A stretch of 64,000 nt of DNA from Orientallactaga sibirica (Eukaryota; Chordata; Mammalia; Rodentia; Dipodidae), in the NCBI GenBank assembly GCA_036365145.1, contig JAEOAD010000048.1, positions 16,747,001 to 16,811,000 of the forward strand, read 5' to 3'. Position 1 is the stretch's first letter; every line of letters begins with the position of its first letter. Under the pieces are notes generated by a model. That model was given only the letters and a program-made list of their open reading frames with translations, was not told where the DNA came from and did no database searches. Made by a program: the position numbers and the translations under genes. Positions 1 through 10,105 of this stretch are shown piece after piece.

Positions 1-624
1 GAATTTTTTTTTTCATTGTTTAATGTAGGTGATTTACTTTATTTCATCTTTGTTCCTGTTCCTTAAAATCCAAAAGGACCATGTGGATGACACAGAGGTG
101 AGAAAGAACGTTTATTAATGGGCCTCACCATAGCTGCTGCTCTTATCCCCAGGGGCTTTGGACCTCAAATGATGACAGCAGGCACTGTTGATGGGATCAG
201 GAGCCCTGGAGAGCCAACCTAAGCTATGTGAGGCAGAAGGACATCAAAACAGTAAACAACAAAATACACATAGCTCAGAATTTCCTTTGATAGAAAATGC
301 AGCGTGTGACAAATTCCCAGAATGCACAGGGAACAACGGACAGGTCTATACACAAAATCACTGTGTTCATCAAAGCATGGCAAGGTCAAATGAAATGCAG
401 ACCTTAAAGGAAATGCTAGGAGTTGTTTTTAGTATGAGTTTGTTTTATATTTTCCAGGAGCATTTTCAGCTCATTTTGCAATCATTAAGTCATGTTCAAT
501 GTATCAAAAACTGTAGTCTCTTCGTTGACAAGGTGTTCCCGACTAAAAACGATTTGGGGTTAAGGTGTCAGATTCCTATGTTTTTTTTTGCAACAGAATG
601 GAGCAATACAAAAAAAATGACAAA
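1..624 (-). other. possible 3' end of a minus-strand transcript or retrocopy
   Basis: Read on the minus strand, this stretch ends in an AATAAA signal (complement near 40-46) followed about 20 bases later by a run of ten A (T at 4-13). A second AATAAA lies near 112-117. The preceding 500 bases look like an AT-rich 3' untranslated region. I see no long minus-strand reading frame and do not recognise a parent gene. It could be a retrocopied 3' UTR or ordinary AT-rich DNA. Confidence 0.3.
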
Positions 625-829
625 GCTGGGTGTGGTGGTGCATGCCTTTAATCCCAGCACTGGAAAGGCAGAGGTAGGAGGATCACCATGAGTTCGAGGC
701 CACCCTGAGACTACATAGTGAATTCCAGGTCAGCCTGAGCTAGAGTGAGACCCTACCTCAAAACAAAACAAAACAAAACAAAACAAAACAAAACAAAACA
801 AAACAAAACAAAACAAAACAAAAAACAAA
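625..829 (+). repeat. B1 SINE with (AAAAC)n tail
   Basis: The GCTGGGTGTGGTGG start, CTTTAATCCCAGCAC block and GAGTTCGAGGCCACCCTGAG block are the standard B1 (7SL-derived) order. The A-rich tail has expanded into about 13 AAAAC units (761-826). Confidence 0.92.
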
Positions 830-1185
830 GTGACAGAGGGACCCGTTACAGAGCCAAGGTCTGAATGTGGCTGGTTTAGAGTCTGGACTCCCTTGGCCAG
901 TGGTACCATTGATCAGTACAGTGGTCTGCCGAGGAGCTATTTACAGTGCAGAAAGCCACTAACTATTTCCGTGCTTTATAACTCACACATCAACTTCTAA
1001 CATGTTTCGAACCCAAATCCCAAAGTATTTTTCCTAATAATTCTAAGAAAAAAAAAAAATTGACCAGGAACGTGTACTTCTGATTGACAAATGGTATTTT
1101 CATGTCCTTGGAACTCAGGGAGTCCTTCAGAATGACAGCTGTTGGGGTGGCCTGCATTCTCTCCAGGTTTTATTTCCCTCCTCCA
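830..1185. other. unassigned sequence
   Basis: No coding exon, RNA gene or repeat family could be recognised. A 12-A run sits near 1049. Confidence 0.4.
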
Positions 1186-1189
1186 TGGA

Positions 1190-2260
1190 TGATATTCCTT
1201 TAGCCGTCTTCTGTAATGCTGACTCAGTGATCATGACCTGCCTTAGTTTGTGCTTGCTTGCCCTGAAATGCCATTGCTCTCCTTCATTTGTCCAGGGTAG
1301 CGTTGCTGACTATGATAACAACCTCTGTCGGTAGTTACCGACGTTCAGGGCTTGCACTATATCCTTGTATGCTTTGCCAGCTCTAATGGTGGTGAAGAGA
1401 GATCAGATATTATTCTACTATATTTGCCTTTGTAAATGAATTGTTATTTCCCCCATAAAGCTGTTAATATTTCCCCCCTTTTCTTTATATGTTTGGTTTC
1501 TTGATTATAATTAGTTCTGAACTAACTCTTTCCTGGTTTTATCTGTTTGGGGCTCTAAATTCCTCTTGAATTTGGCTATATTTTTGTCTCCAGATTTGGG
1601 AGGTCTTCTCTAATTTTATTGATTAGATTCTGCATTTGGCTTTTAATCTCAGACTCCTCTTCGGTGCCATGGATTTTTAGGCTTGGTTTATTGATCATGT
1701 CACAGACTTCTTAGATGTTCTGGTCATCCATTTTTATTTTTGTATTCTTTGTTGATGCTTGAATGTAGTATTTCCTCAACTTAGTTCCCATCAGATATTC
1801 TTTCCAGTGCTTGATAAAAACTATTGGTGATATTTTCACAGTGTTATTTCTTTCACAGAATTTTTATTTCCAACATTTCCATTTGTTTTTAAATTTTCAA
1901 TTTTCTGCCTGAATTTTTCTCCATGTTGTTGACTTTTTCATCTATATTTCAGGTGTGCTCATCCATTTTCATGACTTTTCCCTCTATGCTGTTGAATTTC
2001 CTCTTAAGGTCCTAGATTAAATTGGTCTGCTAGTTTCTGTGCTCTCTGAGGCCATTAATCATTTTTATTAGTAAACTTTTGAAATCCGCATCTGACAATT
2101 TACCTCTTTTAGTAGCTTCGAATTTAGTTGTTGGAGAGCTTTTGGAGGAGTGGTGTGGCTTTGCTTTCCCATGTTCCTTCTCTTGTTTCTACATTCTCAT
2201 TTGCACACTTGTTAGGTTATAAATCTCTTTCAGTTTTATTTGAAAGTCTTCTTATGAAGC
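1190..2260 (-). mobile_element. degenerate L1 ORF1 remnant (antisense)
   Basis: The reverse complement reads, with stops and shifts, like an L1 ORF1 protein. A coiled-coil stretch around 1960-2010 gives FNSIEGKVMKMDEH. Around 1580-1690 it gives HGTEEESEIKSQMQNL followed by INKIREDLPNL, which is like the conserved ENFPNL region of ORF1p. Several stops make it a dead fragment. The left boundary is uncertain. Confidence 0.65.
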
Positions 2261-2458
2261 AGACTGGTCTTGAGGCCTCAGGGCCCAGTACCACTTAGAG
2301 AGGAGAAAAGAAACTTTTGTATCAGCATAACCTCAAACCATATGAGATTTATGAATATACTTAAAATCAATGAAAGTTGGACAATGTATCACCAGTGATT
2401 ATAAGACAGAAAACGACAATACTAATATAGAAAGTGCTATGAAGTTACAAATATTTAG

Positions 2459-2770
2459 GGTTAGAGAGATGGCTCAATAGTTAGGTATGTCCCCTGTACA
2501 AGCATGAAGGAGGGTCTGAGGAGGCCCAAGACCACCTGAGTTTAAACCCCTGGAACCCACATTAAACAGCTGGGTGTAGCCATGTGCACCTATAAAACCA
2601 GTTCCATAGGGAAGCAGTTGATCCGGGAATCAAAACAGCAAGCTCTGGGCTCAGTATGACTTTTTTTTTTTTTTTTTTTTTAATTTCTGCTGCCTGGGTA
2701 AAGAAGGCAGAAGTGTAGGTCCGCATGTACAGAGAGCCAGAAAACAGATTAAAGCCGTTCATGCTCATGT
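2459..2770 (+). repeat. old B2-superfamily SINE with internal poly(T)
   Basis: The head reads GAGAGATGGCTCAATAGTTA (A-box-like), followed by an ACCTGAGTTTAAACCCCTGG B-box-like segment and the body AGCTGGGTGTAGCCATGTGC shared with the other long SINEs here. A run of about 22 T near 2660-2682 interrupts it. It is diverged compared with the DIP copies. Confidence 0.6.
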
Positions 2771-3015
2771 TTTCCTGATAGTCAATTGTTTAGATAGAAT
2801 ACCCAGCAAATTTTTTTAAACCCCCCCCCCAAAAAAACAACAACAACAATAAAAACAGCTTTCCTGGGACAGCATATCTGTAATTTAAAATTTTATACAC
2901 TCTCTGACCTTATAAGCTTAGCTGTAAGGATGGCTGAAGGAAGGTTTTGGTTAGGAAAATCAACCTGTTTTCAATAAAAAAGCTAATTTGGGATTATTGT
3001 GATGTAATCTCGTTG
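2771..3015. other. unassigned sequence
   Basis: Contains a C10 run near 2821 and A-rich microrepeats. No gene or repeat family recognised. Confidence 0.4.
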
Positions 3016-3017
3016 GC

Positions 3018-3378
3018 AAATGTATTAGTTGCTCTTCCTGTTATTGTGACATAATGTCTGTCATAAGCTACTTAAGAGAGCAAAGATTTATTTTGGCTTA
3101 TAGTTTCAGTTTATTATGGCCTCGAAGGCATGACAGAGTTTCTGGTGACAAGAGCATGTGCCTGAGGGCTCTTATTTTGGCAGATTAAGATACAGATGGT
3201 TCCTTAGGCCAGAACCAGAGATACATATAACCTTCAAAACTGCCCCCTGTTCCTCTCCTGCTAGCTGGTCCACAGCTCCGAACATCCCATAGCCGTCCAA
3301 AACACCACCACACCACCAGTTGGGGACTAAGCGTTCCAGTGCATGAACCGGTGGGGGGCACACTTCATGCTCAAACTC
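3018..3378 (-). mobile_element. MaLR-type (MT/ORR1-like) LTR
   Basis: In antisense it shows the typical order TATTAGTTGCTCTTCCTGTT, TTACTTAAG-like block, TTTATTTTGGCT (complement of AGCCAAAATAAA), and CAGTTGGGGACTAAGCGTTC near the far end. These are the conserved blocks of rodent MaLR LTRs. Confidence 0.7.
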
Positions 3379-4377
3379 TAGCTCCCATCCTCTCTGCTTT
3401 GGAAGATTGTAAGGCCAGTCCCTTTGGCACCGAGAGGCCACAGAATTCTCGGGCCAACATTTGTGAAAAAAGTGACCTCGTAACAAAGTCAAATGATACG
3501 GAAAAAAAGTTCCACGGAGGACGAAGAACTTCCATACCTATAAAACTAACGTAACTATAAAAGCTCATGCTCCATTCTGAGGTCCACACTTCTGCCTTGC
3601 CCAGGACAACATACAGATGAACAGCCCCCCCAATCATACCTCTAGAGGTGGGGGGTGAGGTGAGGAATAGACATCAACTCTCCCAGCGTATAAAATATGG
3701 ATCTCCAAATTTTATTTCAGGTAGGTTTTTTTTTTCCCCGCTCCAGAATTGGTTCTGTTGAACATTTCCCATACCTTAAGGAGGCAAACAGAAGGAAATC
3801 AATGTGAAATTGCTATTAGGCTTATCTTCAGAAGTATATCCTTTCTTGTCATAAGAGCCATTATATTGCCATTACTTCTTCAGAAACCATCATTCTTGTT
3901 GATTCCTGTCTGCTCTTGACACTTTTGTCTTATTAACTGATCTATTTCTCTTGTTTATTCCCCTTTAGCACGGACATTGATAGACAGATGCATACATTTC
4001 ACATGAAGCCTTTGGGGTCTTTTAAAACCTCACCCGCTCAAGGCAATTATCCACACATGAAAGCCGTCCTGACATTAATACCTTCCCGTCCTTTGGTGTG
4101 TGAGGTGCCCGGAGGCCCCTTCTGCTCCCAGTCCTGTGCGATGTCATCATGAGTGGAATTTTAAGTGGAATATAAATTACTTTTCTAAGTTGTATTTTAC
4201 AGTGGTGAGAGATAAGGGAAAGAAAAAAGAAATCTTGTATTACAGAGATAGTCTGACTCACCCAATGCTCCTGAATTCATGGGACGACCACTGAGGTTCA
4301 GGGCTCTCTTTACAAGAAACGTCCGCTTTTCTCCCACCTTAGATCCCAAGTAAACGAGCACTCCAAGATGGATTTTA
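3379..4377. other. unassigned sequence
   Basis: About 1 kb with no recognisable exon, RNA gene or repeat. Overlapping open frames at 3339-3637 have no family features, and part of them lies in the adjacent LTR. Confidence 0.4.
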
Positions 4378-4613
4378 AGAAGACACTTTTCTTTCTTTTT
4401 TCTTTTCTTTTTTTTTCTTTTTTTCTTTTCTTTTCTTTTCTTTCTTTTTCATTTTTCAGTTTTTCAAGGTAGGGTCTCACTCTAGCCCAAGCTGACCTGG
4501 AATTCACTATGTATTCTCAGGGAGGCCTCGAACTCATGGTGATCCTCCTACCTCTGCCTCCCAAGTGCTGGGATTAAAGGCATGTGCCACCACGCCCGGC
4601 AGAAGACACTTTT
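4378..4613 (-). repeat. B1 SINE (antisense) with target duplication
   Basis: The antisense B1 body runs to CCACCACGCCCGGC at 4600. On its left is a long TTTTC-rich (A-tail) tract. A 13-bp direct repeat AGAAGACACTTTT at 4378-4390 and 4601-4613 flanks it as the target-site duplication. Confidence 0.92.
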
Positions 4614-4636
4614 TCAAGGAGCTCTTAAAACAGACT

Positions 4637-4785
4637 TTTTCTTTTTCTTTTCTTTCTTTTCTTTTCTTTTCTTTTCTTTTCTTTCTTCCCTTCCTCCCTC
4701 CCTTCCCTTCCCTCCTTCCTTCCTTCCTTCCTTCCTTCCTTCCTTCCTTCCTTCCTTCCTTCTTTCCCTCCCTCCCTCCCTCCCC

Positions 4786-4841
<56 letters not shown>

Positions 4842-4843
4842 TT
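4637..4843 (+). repeat. polypyrimidine microsatellite (CTTTT/CTTC/CTTT)n
   Basis: About 205 bases of pure pyrimidine: (CTTTT)n, then (CTTC)n, then CCTCC, then (CTTT)n. All overlapping reading frames here (PSFLPSFL or KERKKERK type) are repeat translations. Confidence 0.97.
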
Positions 4844-4845
4844 TT

Positions 4846-5100
4846 GCAAGGTAAATACATAGCTTGCTTGGTGTACTCCTTGTCTCTGAGAGCCCTACCT
4901 GGCTTGTCACTGAAGGATTGATGTCAATTTACCACAGGTGAAGCAAGCAAGACGTAATTTGGATGTTCGTGTAAAGCCCACATCAATTCCTATTATTTTG
5001 ATTCTACTTTGCATTTGTTTAGTGATGAGTCGTGTTCACCCTTTTAGTATAAGTATGATTGTTCCCTTTATTATTTGGTATTTTTAATCATATATATGTA
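4846..5100. other. unassigned sequence
   Basis: Nothing recognised in this short AT-rich interval. Confidence 0.4.
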
Positions 5101-5106
5101 AAATGC

Positions 5107-5205
5107 GTGTGTGTGTGTGTCATTTGCTCATGTGTGGGGGGGTGCATGTGTGTGTGTGTGTGTGTATCATTTGCTCATGTGCGTGGGGGTGTATGTGTGG
5201 CGTGC
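5107..5205 (+). repeat. GT-rich microsatellite
   Basis: Two near-identical halves each carry a (GT)n run followed by CATTTGCTCATGTG (5121 and 5168), so part of it has duplicated in tandem. Confidence 0.85.
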
Positions 5206-5287
5206 ACATGCTTATTTGTATAAGTGATGCACGGCATGAACATCCTTTCAGGAACCATTCACCTTTTTTTGTCTGTCTGTCCGTCTA

Positions 5288-5428
5288 TTTGTTTTGGCTT
5301 TTCAAGGTAGCTCTGGCCCAGGCTGACCTGGAACTCACTATGTAGTCTCAGGCTGGCCTTGAACTCACGGCGATCCTACCTCTGCCTCCCAAGTGCTGGG
5401 ATTAAAGACGTGCACCACCATGCCTGGC
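5288..5428 (-). repeat. B1 SINE (antisense)
   Basis: Antisense B1 blocks are visible: GACCTGGAACTCACTATGTA, CTCTGCCTCCCAAGTGCTGG and CCACCATGCCTGGCT. Confidence 0.92.
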
Positions 5429-5429
5429 T

Positions 5430-5675
5430 TCACCGTGTTTTAGAGACAGAGTCTCTACATTAGCCTGGAGCTCATTCAGGAGGCTAGGCTGGCTGTCCAG
5501 CACGTCCTAGGGATCGTCCCCTTTCCTGCTCCATCTCCTCCCCAGCACTGGGATTACAAGTGTACACCACCATGTCTTTTTTTTTTTTTTTTTTTACATG
5601 GGTTCAGGGAATAAAACTCAGTTCCTTATGATTGCAAGACAAATACTTCGTAAGCTGAACCATCTCCCCAGCTCC
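5430..5675 (-). repeat. old composite SINE (B4-like, antisense)
   Basis: A B1-like block (CCAGCACTGGGATTACAAGT) is followed by a tRNA-like head in antisense (AACCATCTCCCCAGCTCC). This is the B1-plus-tRNA arrangement seen again at 46106 and 61868. A long T run lies at 5578-5597. Confidence 0.6.
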
Positions 5676-5970
5676 TACTTTGTAATTATTTGATTTTAAA
5701 ATGTCAACCTGTGGTCTAAAAATGAAAAAAAAAAACCTAATTGAAAATTGGATCATTGTGTAAAAACTAAAGTATCATATTTCTGTCCTTCAAATCTCCA
5801 CTTTTGCTTGTGTTCATTTATATCCACTTCATTTTGTGTGTGAAGTTTTTCATAGGTGGATTCCAAATCTCCCTCCCTTTGTCCGTATGTCTTTGTGGAG
5901 ACAGCTACTAGAGATGGTCAAGATATTTGGCCAAGGTAGAATTAAGAGCCCTGAGAAGTAGAAGGCGCTG
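5676..5970. other. unassigned sequence
   Basis: No gene or repeat recognised. Confidence 0.4.
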
Positions 5971-6037
5971 GGTTATAGTCTCGTTTTTGTTTCTATAATG
6001 AAATATCCAAAGCAGAATAACTTTATAAAGAAAAAAG

Positions 6038-6240
6038 AAGACTGGGGAGATGGCTCAGTGGTTAAGGGTGTCTGCTTGCAAAGCCTGTCACCCTGGGTTC
6101 AATTCCCCAGTACCCATGTAAAACCAGATGCACAAAGTGACACATGCATCTGGAATTTGTTTGCAGTAGCAAGAGACCCTGGTGCACCCATACTCTCTCC
6201 CTCTTTCTGTCTCTCTCAAATAAATTAAAAAAAAAAATTT
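6038..6240 (+). repeat. DIP-type tRNA-derived SINE
   Basis: The head is ACTGGGGAGATGGCTCAGTG. The B-box-like segment GGGTTCAATTCCCCAG, a CT-rich body and a CAAATAAATT tail follow. Confidence 0.88.
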
Positions 6241-6252
6241 TAAAAGAAAAGA

Positions 6253-6424
6253 GGGCTGGAGAGATGACTTAGCAGTTAAGGTGCTTGCCTGAGAAGCATA
6301 AGGACCCAGCTTTGATTCCTTGGGACCCACGTAAGCCAGATGCACAGGGTGGTGCATGTGTATGGAGCTCATTTGCAGTGTCTAGAGGCCCTGGTGTGCC
6401 CATTCTCTCTCTCTCTTTATCTCT

Positions 6425-6463
<39 letters not shown>

Positions 6464-6500
6464 AAACAAACAAATAAATAAAATACTTAAAAAAAAAAAG
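6253..6500 (+). repeat. DIP-type SINE
   Basis: The head is GGGCTGGAGAGATGACTTAG. A long (CT)n body (6400-6460) and a CAAATAAACAAACAAATAAA tail follow. It lies head-to-tail with the copy just upstream. Confidence 0.9.
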
Positions 6501-6689
6501 AGAAGAGTTGATTCAATTTACAGTTCTGGAGGTCAGCCATGTAAGGTGGTGCCGTTGCACGGGGTTGATATCTGGAGAGTGCTTCATGCAGAAGGTACGG
6601 CGTTGTGGCAGTGGGACACATCTGGAGGGGAGACATCACATCTCCGAATCTCTCTCTGGTGATTCAGGTGTCAGACACTCTTCCAGTGA

Positions 6690-6815
6690 CCTCCAAATGA
6701 ACTCCAGACACATGCGCCACCTCAGCATCTGGCTTCTCTGGATCCTGGGGAATCAAACCTGGGTCCTTAGGGTTTGCAGGCAAGCAACTTAACCTCTAAG
6801 CCATCTCTCCAGACC
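6690..6815 (-). repeat. DIP-type SINE, tail-truncated (antisense)
   Basis: The antisense body AAATGAACTCCAGACACATG leads to the head complement TAAGCCATCTCTCCAG. The CT-rich tail is missing or diverged. Confidence 0.82.
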
Positions 6816-7167
6816 TGCTGTCCTCCTTTCTGAGGATGGCTTCTCTGATGACATAAGGATCTCCTACTAAGCTCTGCCTCCTAAAGACCCCCACCACCTC
6901 TCAAATCACCACACCAGACTTCCAACACACTAGCCTCTGGGAGACACATTCAAGCTGTAGCCAAACAACAGCGGTCGTCCTTCTAGTACGTTGTGACCTT
7001 GAAACTTAAAGTTCTTCTTGGTGGATACTTCATTTCATGTTTGCAATCAGGCCTCGGCAGCTTGACCTCAGCAATTGGGTAAGCAGACTGCAGCTCTCAG
7101 CCTTGCTCGAATGCTTTAATTTTGCTTCCATAATCTGTTCAGTGTCATGCGTGTCCCATTGAGAAAG

Positions 7168-7198
7168 TGCCTTAACCACTAAGTCATCTCTCCAGCCT
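7168..7198 (-). repeat. DIP-type SINE head fragment
   Basis: Only the tRNA-like head remains in antisense: ACTAAGTCATCTCTCCAGCC. Confidence 0.6.
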
Positions 7199-7211
7199 AC
7201 CCACCCCCAGC

Positions 7212-7498
7212 AGTGACTTTTTAAAAAACTTTTTATTTAAATTTTGCATTCATGTTGGTATTTGGTGTCTTCAATAGCCTCCTCCCTGTCCTCTCCCCTC
7301 CGAAGGGACCCTCCTCATCGAGGAATGTGGGTCGTGCATGGTGGGGGTAGCCATCAGTTACAGAGAAGAGGCAATGTCTCTGTGCAAAATGACCCAACTT
7401 GTGGCTCTAACAATCTTTCCACCCCCTCTTCCGCGAATTTCCCTGCAGTGACTTTTGAAGCAATTGGGCATGTGAAGGATTCTACCTTCTTGCAGGTA
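7212..7498 (-). mobile_element. L1 3' UTR fragment (antisense)
   Basis: It shares the block GGTCGTGCATGGTGGGGGTA and GAGGCAATGTCTCTGTGCA, then CAACTTGTGGCTCTAAC, with a second copy at 52520-52800. The body starts after TTTTTATTTAAATTTTGCAT, the usual complement of an L1 3' end. The assignment to L1 rests on remembered rodent 3' UTRs. Confidence 0.5.
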
Positions 7499-7517
7499 GA
7501 GCCTTGGGACTACTCTT

Positions 7518-7564
<47 letters not shown>

Positions 7565-7830
7565 TGTTTTTGGAGAGAGACAGAGACAGACGGAGAGGAA
7601 GACAGAGATGGGCACGCCAACAGCCTCTCAGCTGCTGCGAACGAAATCCAGATGTGTGCACCCCCTTGTGGTCAAGTGCAGCATTGCGCCCTTGCGTCAC
7701 TTTGCATCTGGCTAACTGTGGGACCTGGAGATTGGAACCGCTGGAGATTGGAACCAGCGTTCTTAGGCTTAGGAGGCAGGCGCCTTAACCGCTAAGCTCT
7801 CTCTCCAGCCTGAGCCTTGGGACTACTCTT
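7499..7830 (-). repeat. DIP-type SINE, B-box-duplicated subfamily, with TSD
   Basis: A 19-bp direct repeat GAGCCTTGGGACTACTCTT at 7499-7517 and 7812-7830 flanks it. The A-tail is a (TTTA)n microsatellite in antisense (7518-7566). The 16-bp unit CTGGAGATTGGAACCG is present twice in tandem (7725-7756). Confidence 0.95.
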
Positions 7831-7979
7831 GGTGCCTCTTGATTTCAGCTCCAGGAGCATCTGAGAAACACCACATGGGCTCACACAGGGGGATCCTGCC
7901 ATCTGGATTGTAAAACCTGGAGCTGTGGGCAATAAATACATTCAGACCACCCAAAGCATTGATAAATTGTTTCTTCTTT

Positions 7980-8275
7980 CATCTTACTGGTGACAATGTA
8001 GGCTATATTTCCTAAGACAGGAGCCAATGGAGTCTTACTGGAGGAAGTGTGATCCTAAGAGTGGGCTTGGAGGCTTGTGAGCCAGCCCTCCCCTCCTGTT
8101 CTTCCTCTGCTGATGTGTTGATGTGCCAAGCTGACACCCACTCTCACATGCCAAGCCTTTCCCATAGTAGAACTTCTTCTTGAAACTGTGAACCAAAGTA
8201 AACGTCTTTCCTTCCCTAAGTTGCATCAGGTCAAGTGTATGTTCACAGAAATGAGAAAGCAGTGGATGCAGAAAC
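7980..8275 (+). mobile_element. MaLR-type LTR, 3' part
   Basis: The sense-strand blocks ACTGGAGGAAGTGTGATCCT, GAAACTGTGAACCAAAGTAA and CTTTCCTTCCCTAAGTTGC follow the order of MT/ORR1 LTRs. The left limit is unclear. Confidence 0.6.
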
Positions 8276-8566
8276 TATAAGTTTATTAAATGAGCACCCT
8301 AGAGCCAGGTATGGAATGCCTACCTAGTACTTGTTAGCCAGGGAGGACCCTGAACTCCCTTAAAGAATATAGGCTATTGCTACTGTACTTGGTTGCCCAC
8401 CAGCACTAGATGGTAAGACTGTGTTCTATAATATAAATGTAACACAGTGAAATTGACAGTGGTTACCCCAATTTTAGGCCATGTAGTCAATAGCGCATTC
8501 CTAAGATGGGACACTTAAGACCTTAGCATCTCCCTGAAACAAGCTCAAGAGTAATCCTAAGGCTCA
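8276..8566. other. unassigned sequence
   Basis: No gene or repeat recognised. Confidence 0.4.
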
Positions 8567-8828
8567 GGCTGGAGAGATGGCTTAGTGGTTAAGGCGCCTG
8601 CCTCCTAAGCCTAAGAACGCTGGTTCCCATCTCCAGCGGTTCCAATTGCCAGGTCCCACGTTTAGCCAGATGCAGTGACGCAAGGGCGCAATGCCGCACT
8701 TGACCACAAGGTGGCGCACACATCTGGATTTCGTTTGCAGCAGCTGAGAGGCTGCTGGCACACCCATCTCTATCTGTCTCCCTCTCCCTCTCTCTCTGAC
8801 TCTCTCTCAAAAAAAAAAAAAAAAAAAC
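8567..8828 (+). repeat. DIP-type SINE, B-box-duplicated subfamily
   Basis: The head is GGCTGGAGAGATGGCTTAGT. Two adjacent 16-bp units at 8621-8652 are the sense-strand form of the duplication (TGGTTCCCATCTCCAG, then CGGTTCCAATTGCCAG), slightly mutated. It ends in a run of about 20 A. Confidence 0.93.
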
Positions 8829-9468
8829 TCAGTTCCTTGTTGAATAAACGAGAGCTGTTCTCTGAAGCTGTCTCCTGGGTGTCTCTTCCAGTCACACTCC
8901 ACTGGAGGTCTGCCCCACCATTGCCCCGATGCCAGTGGGACACTGGTTTCATAGTAATGGTTATATTTTTGGTGTATGATTCTGATCTGTTGCAGCCTGT
9001 GAGCTTCTAGAGGCAGAGGCTAGCCTCCATCCACACTTGCTACGCCCTCATAGCTCTTGCTTTCTTTGTGACACCAAGTTGAAGCTCTTCCAGCAGACCG
9101 ATCGCTAGGGAAGTCATATCTTAAGTAAAAATGTCACGTGGAAAGACTCACAGCCCGTTTCTCCACGTGCTTTTTAGATGTTGGTGATGGGCATCAGACT
9201 TTATGATCTTGGTGGAAAATATTTGAGTCTCTGTGCTTGTGCTTTCCCCAGCCCTGGTCTCAGAATGCGTCCACTATGGTGTTGGACAGTGTCAACCCTA
9301 CAACAAGAAGCCATTTCCCAGGCTGGTTGAATATGAGTGCCTTTACCTGCCTTAGATACACTCTGTCACATGATCTTCCCTGCAAAGTTCCATAACTCTG
9401 GTGTAATTATGAGAGAGTTCTAAGGAGTCCTCCATGGTCACAATATGTATGAAAGAGTTTGATCTTTG
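8829..9468. other. unassigned sequence
   Basis: About 640 bases with no exon or repeat recognised. Confidence 0.4.
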
Positions 9469-9724
9469 TAATAATACTACTGGAGCTGGATAAATGGCTT
9501 AGTGGTTAAGGCGCTTGCCTGCAAAGCCAAGGAACCCAGGTTTGACTCCCTAGGACCCACCTAAGCCAGATGTACAAGGGGGCACATGCATCTGGAGTTC
9601 GTTCGTAGTGGCTAGAGGCCCTGGCACACCTATTCTCTCTCTCTCTCTCTCTCTCTGCCTTTTTCTCTCTCTGTCTGTTGCTCTCAAATATGTAAATAAA
9701 AATAAAATATTTTAATAATACTAC
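9469..9724 (+). repeat. DIP-type SINE with TSD
   Basis: The 12-bp direct repeat TAATAATACTAC at 9469-9480 and 9713-9724 flanks a full copy (head TGGAGCTGGATAAATGGCTT, CT-rich body, AAATAAAAATAAAA tail). Confidence 0.93.
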
Positions 9725-9729
9725 CCTGC

Positions 9730-10105
9730 CCAGTGTAGCAGACAGCTTCAGGTTCGCTGAGATGAACTTCTAGACCAGGCACAGTAGTGGAGAAAGGGAT
9801 TTTTATTGAAGCTTACAGATCCAGGGGAAGTTCCATAATAGCAAAAGAAGCTGGCCTGCTCTTACAGGACCAGGCAGAGAGAGACAAAACCAAAAGCCAA
9901 AAGCCACATAGCACAGCACACCTCAGGAACTCCAGCTAGGCACACTTTGCATATCTTTAGATTGAAATCTCAAATCTACCACCATAACTTAAGATCCATC
10001 CAGTGACATTGCCTCCAGGCAGGTGGCTATAGATGCAAACTATAAACTAATAAAACACTGACTATATTGGGGGTGGGTATCTATTCAAACTACCACACCC
10101 AGGCA
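9730..10105 (-). mobile_element. MaLR-type LTR (diverged, antisense)
   Basis: The interior TTTTTATTGAAGCTTACAG, CATAATAGCAAAAGAAGCTG and the end block TTCAAACTACCACACC match an antisense LTR of this class. Similarity is weak in the middle. Confidence 0.45.

Larger units (their letters stand above)
5976..6975 (-). mobile_element. old MaLR-type LTR split by three SINEs
   Basis: Pieces at about 5976-6035, 6502-6690 and 6816-6975 read together as an antisense MaLR LTR: TTTCTATAATGAAATATCCA with AACTTTATAAAGAAAA, then CAGTTCTGGAGG, then CACCACACCAGACTTCCAAC. The gaps are filled by DIP-type SINEs. Confidence 0.55.

Noticed and set aside
7504..7788. Recurring predicted peptides with SLSAAANEIQMCAPPCGQ-type sequence at many sites
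   Set aside because: Translation of the antisense DIP SINE body, present wherever that SINE is present.
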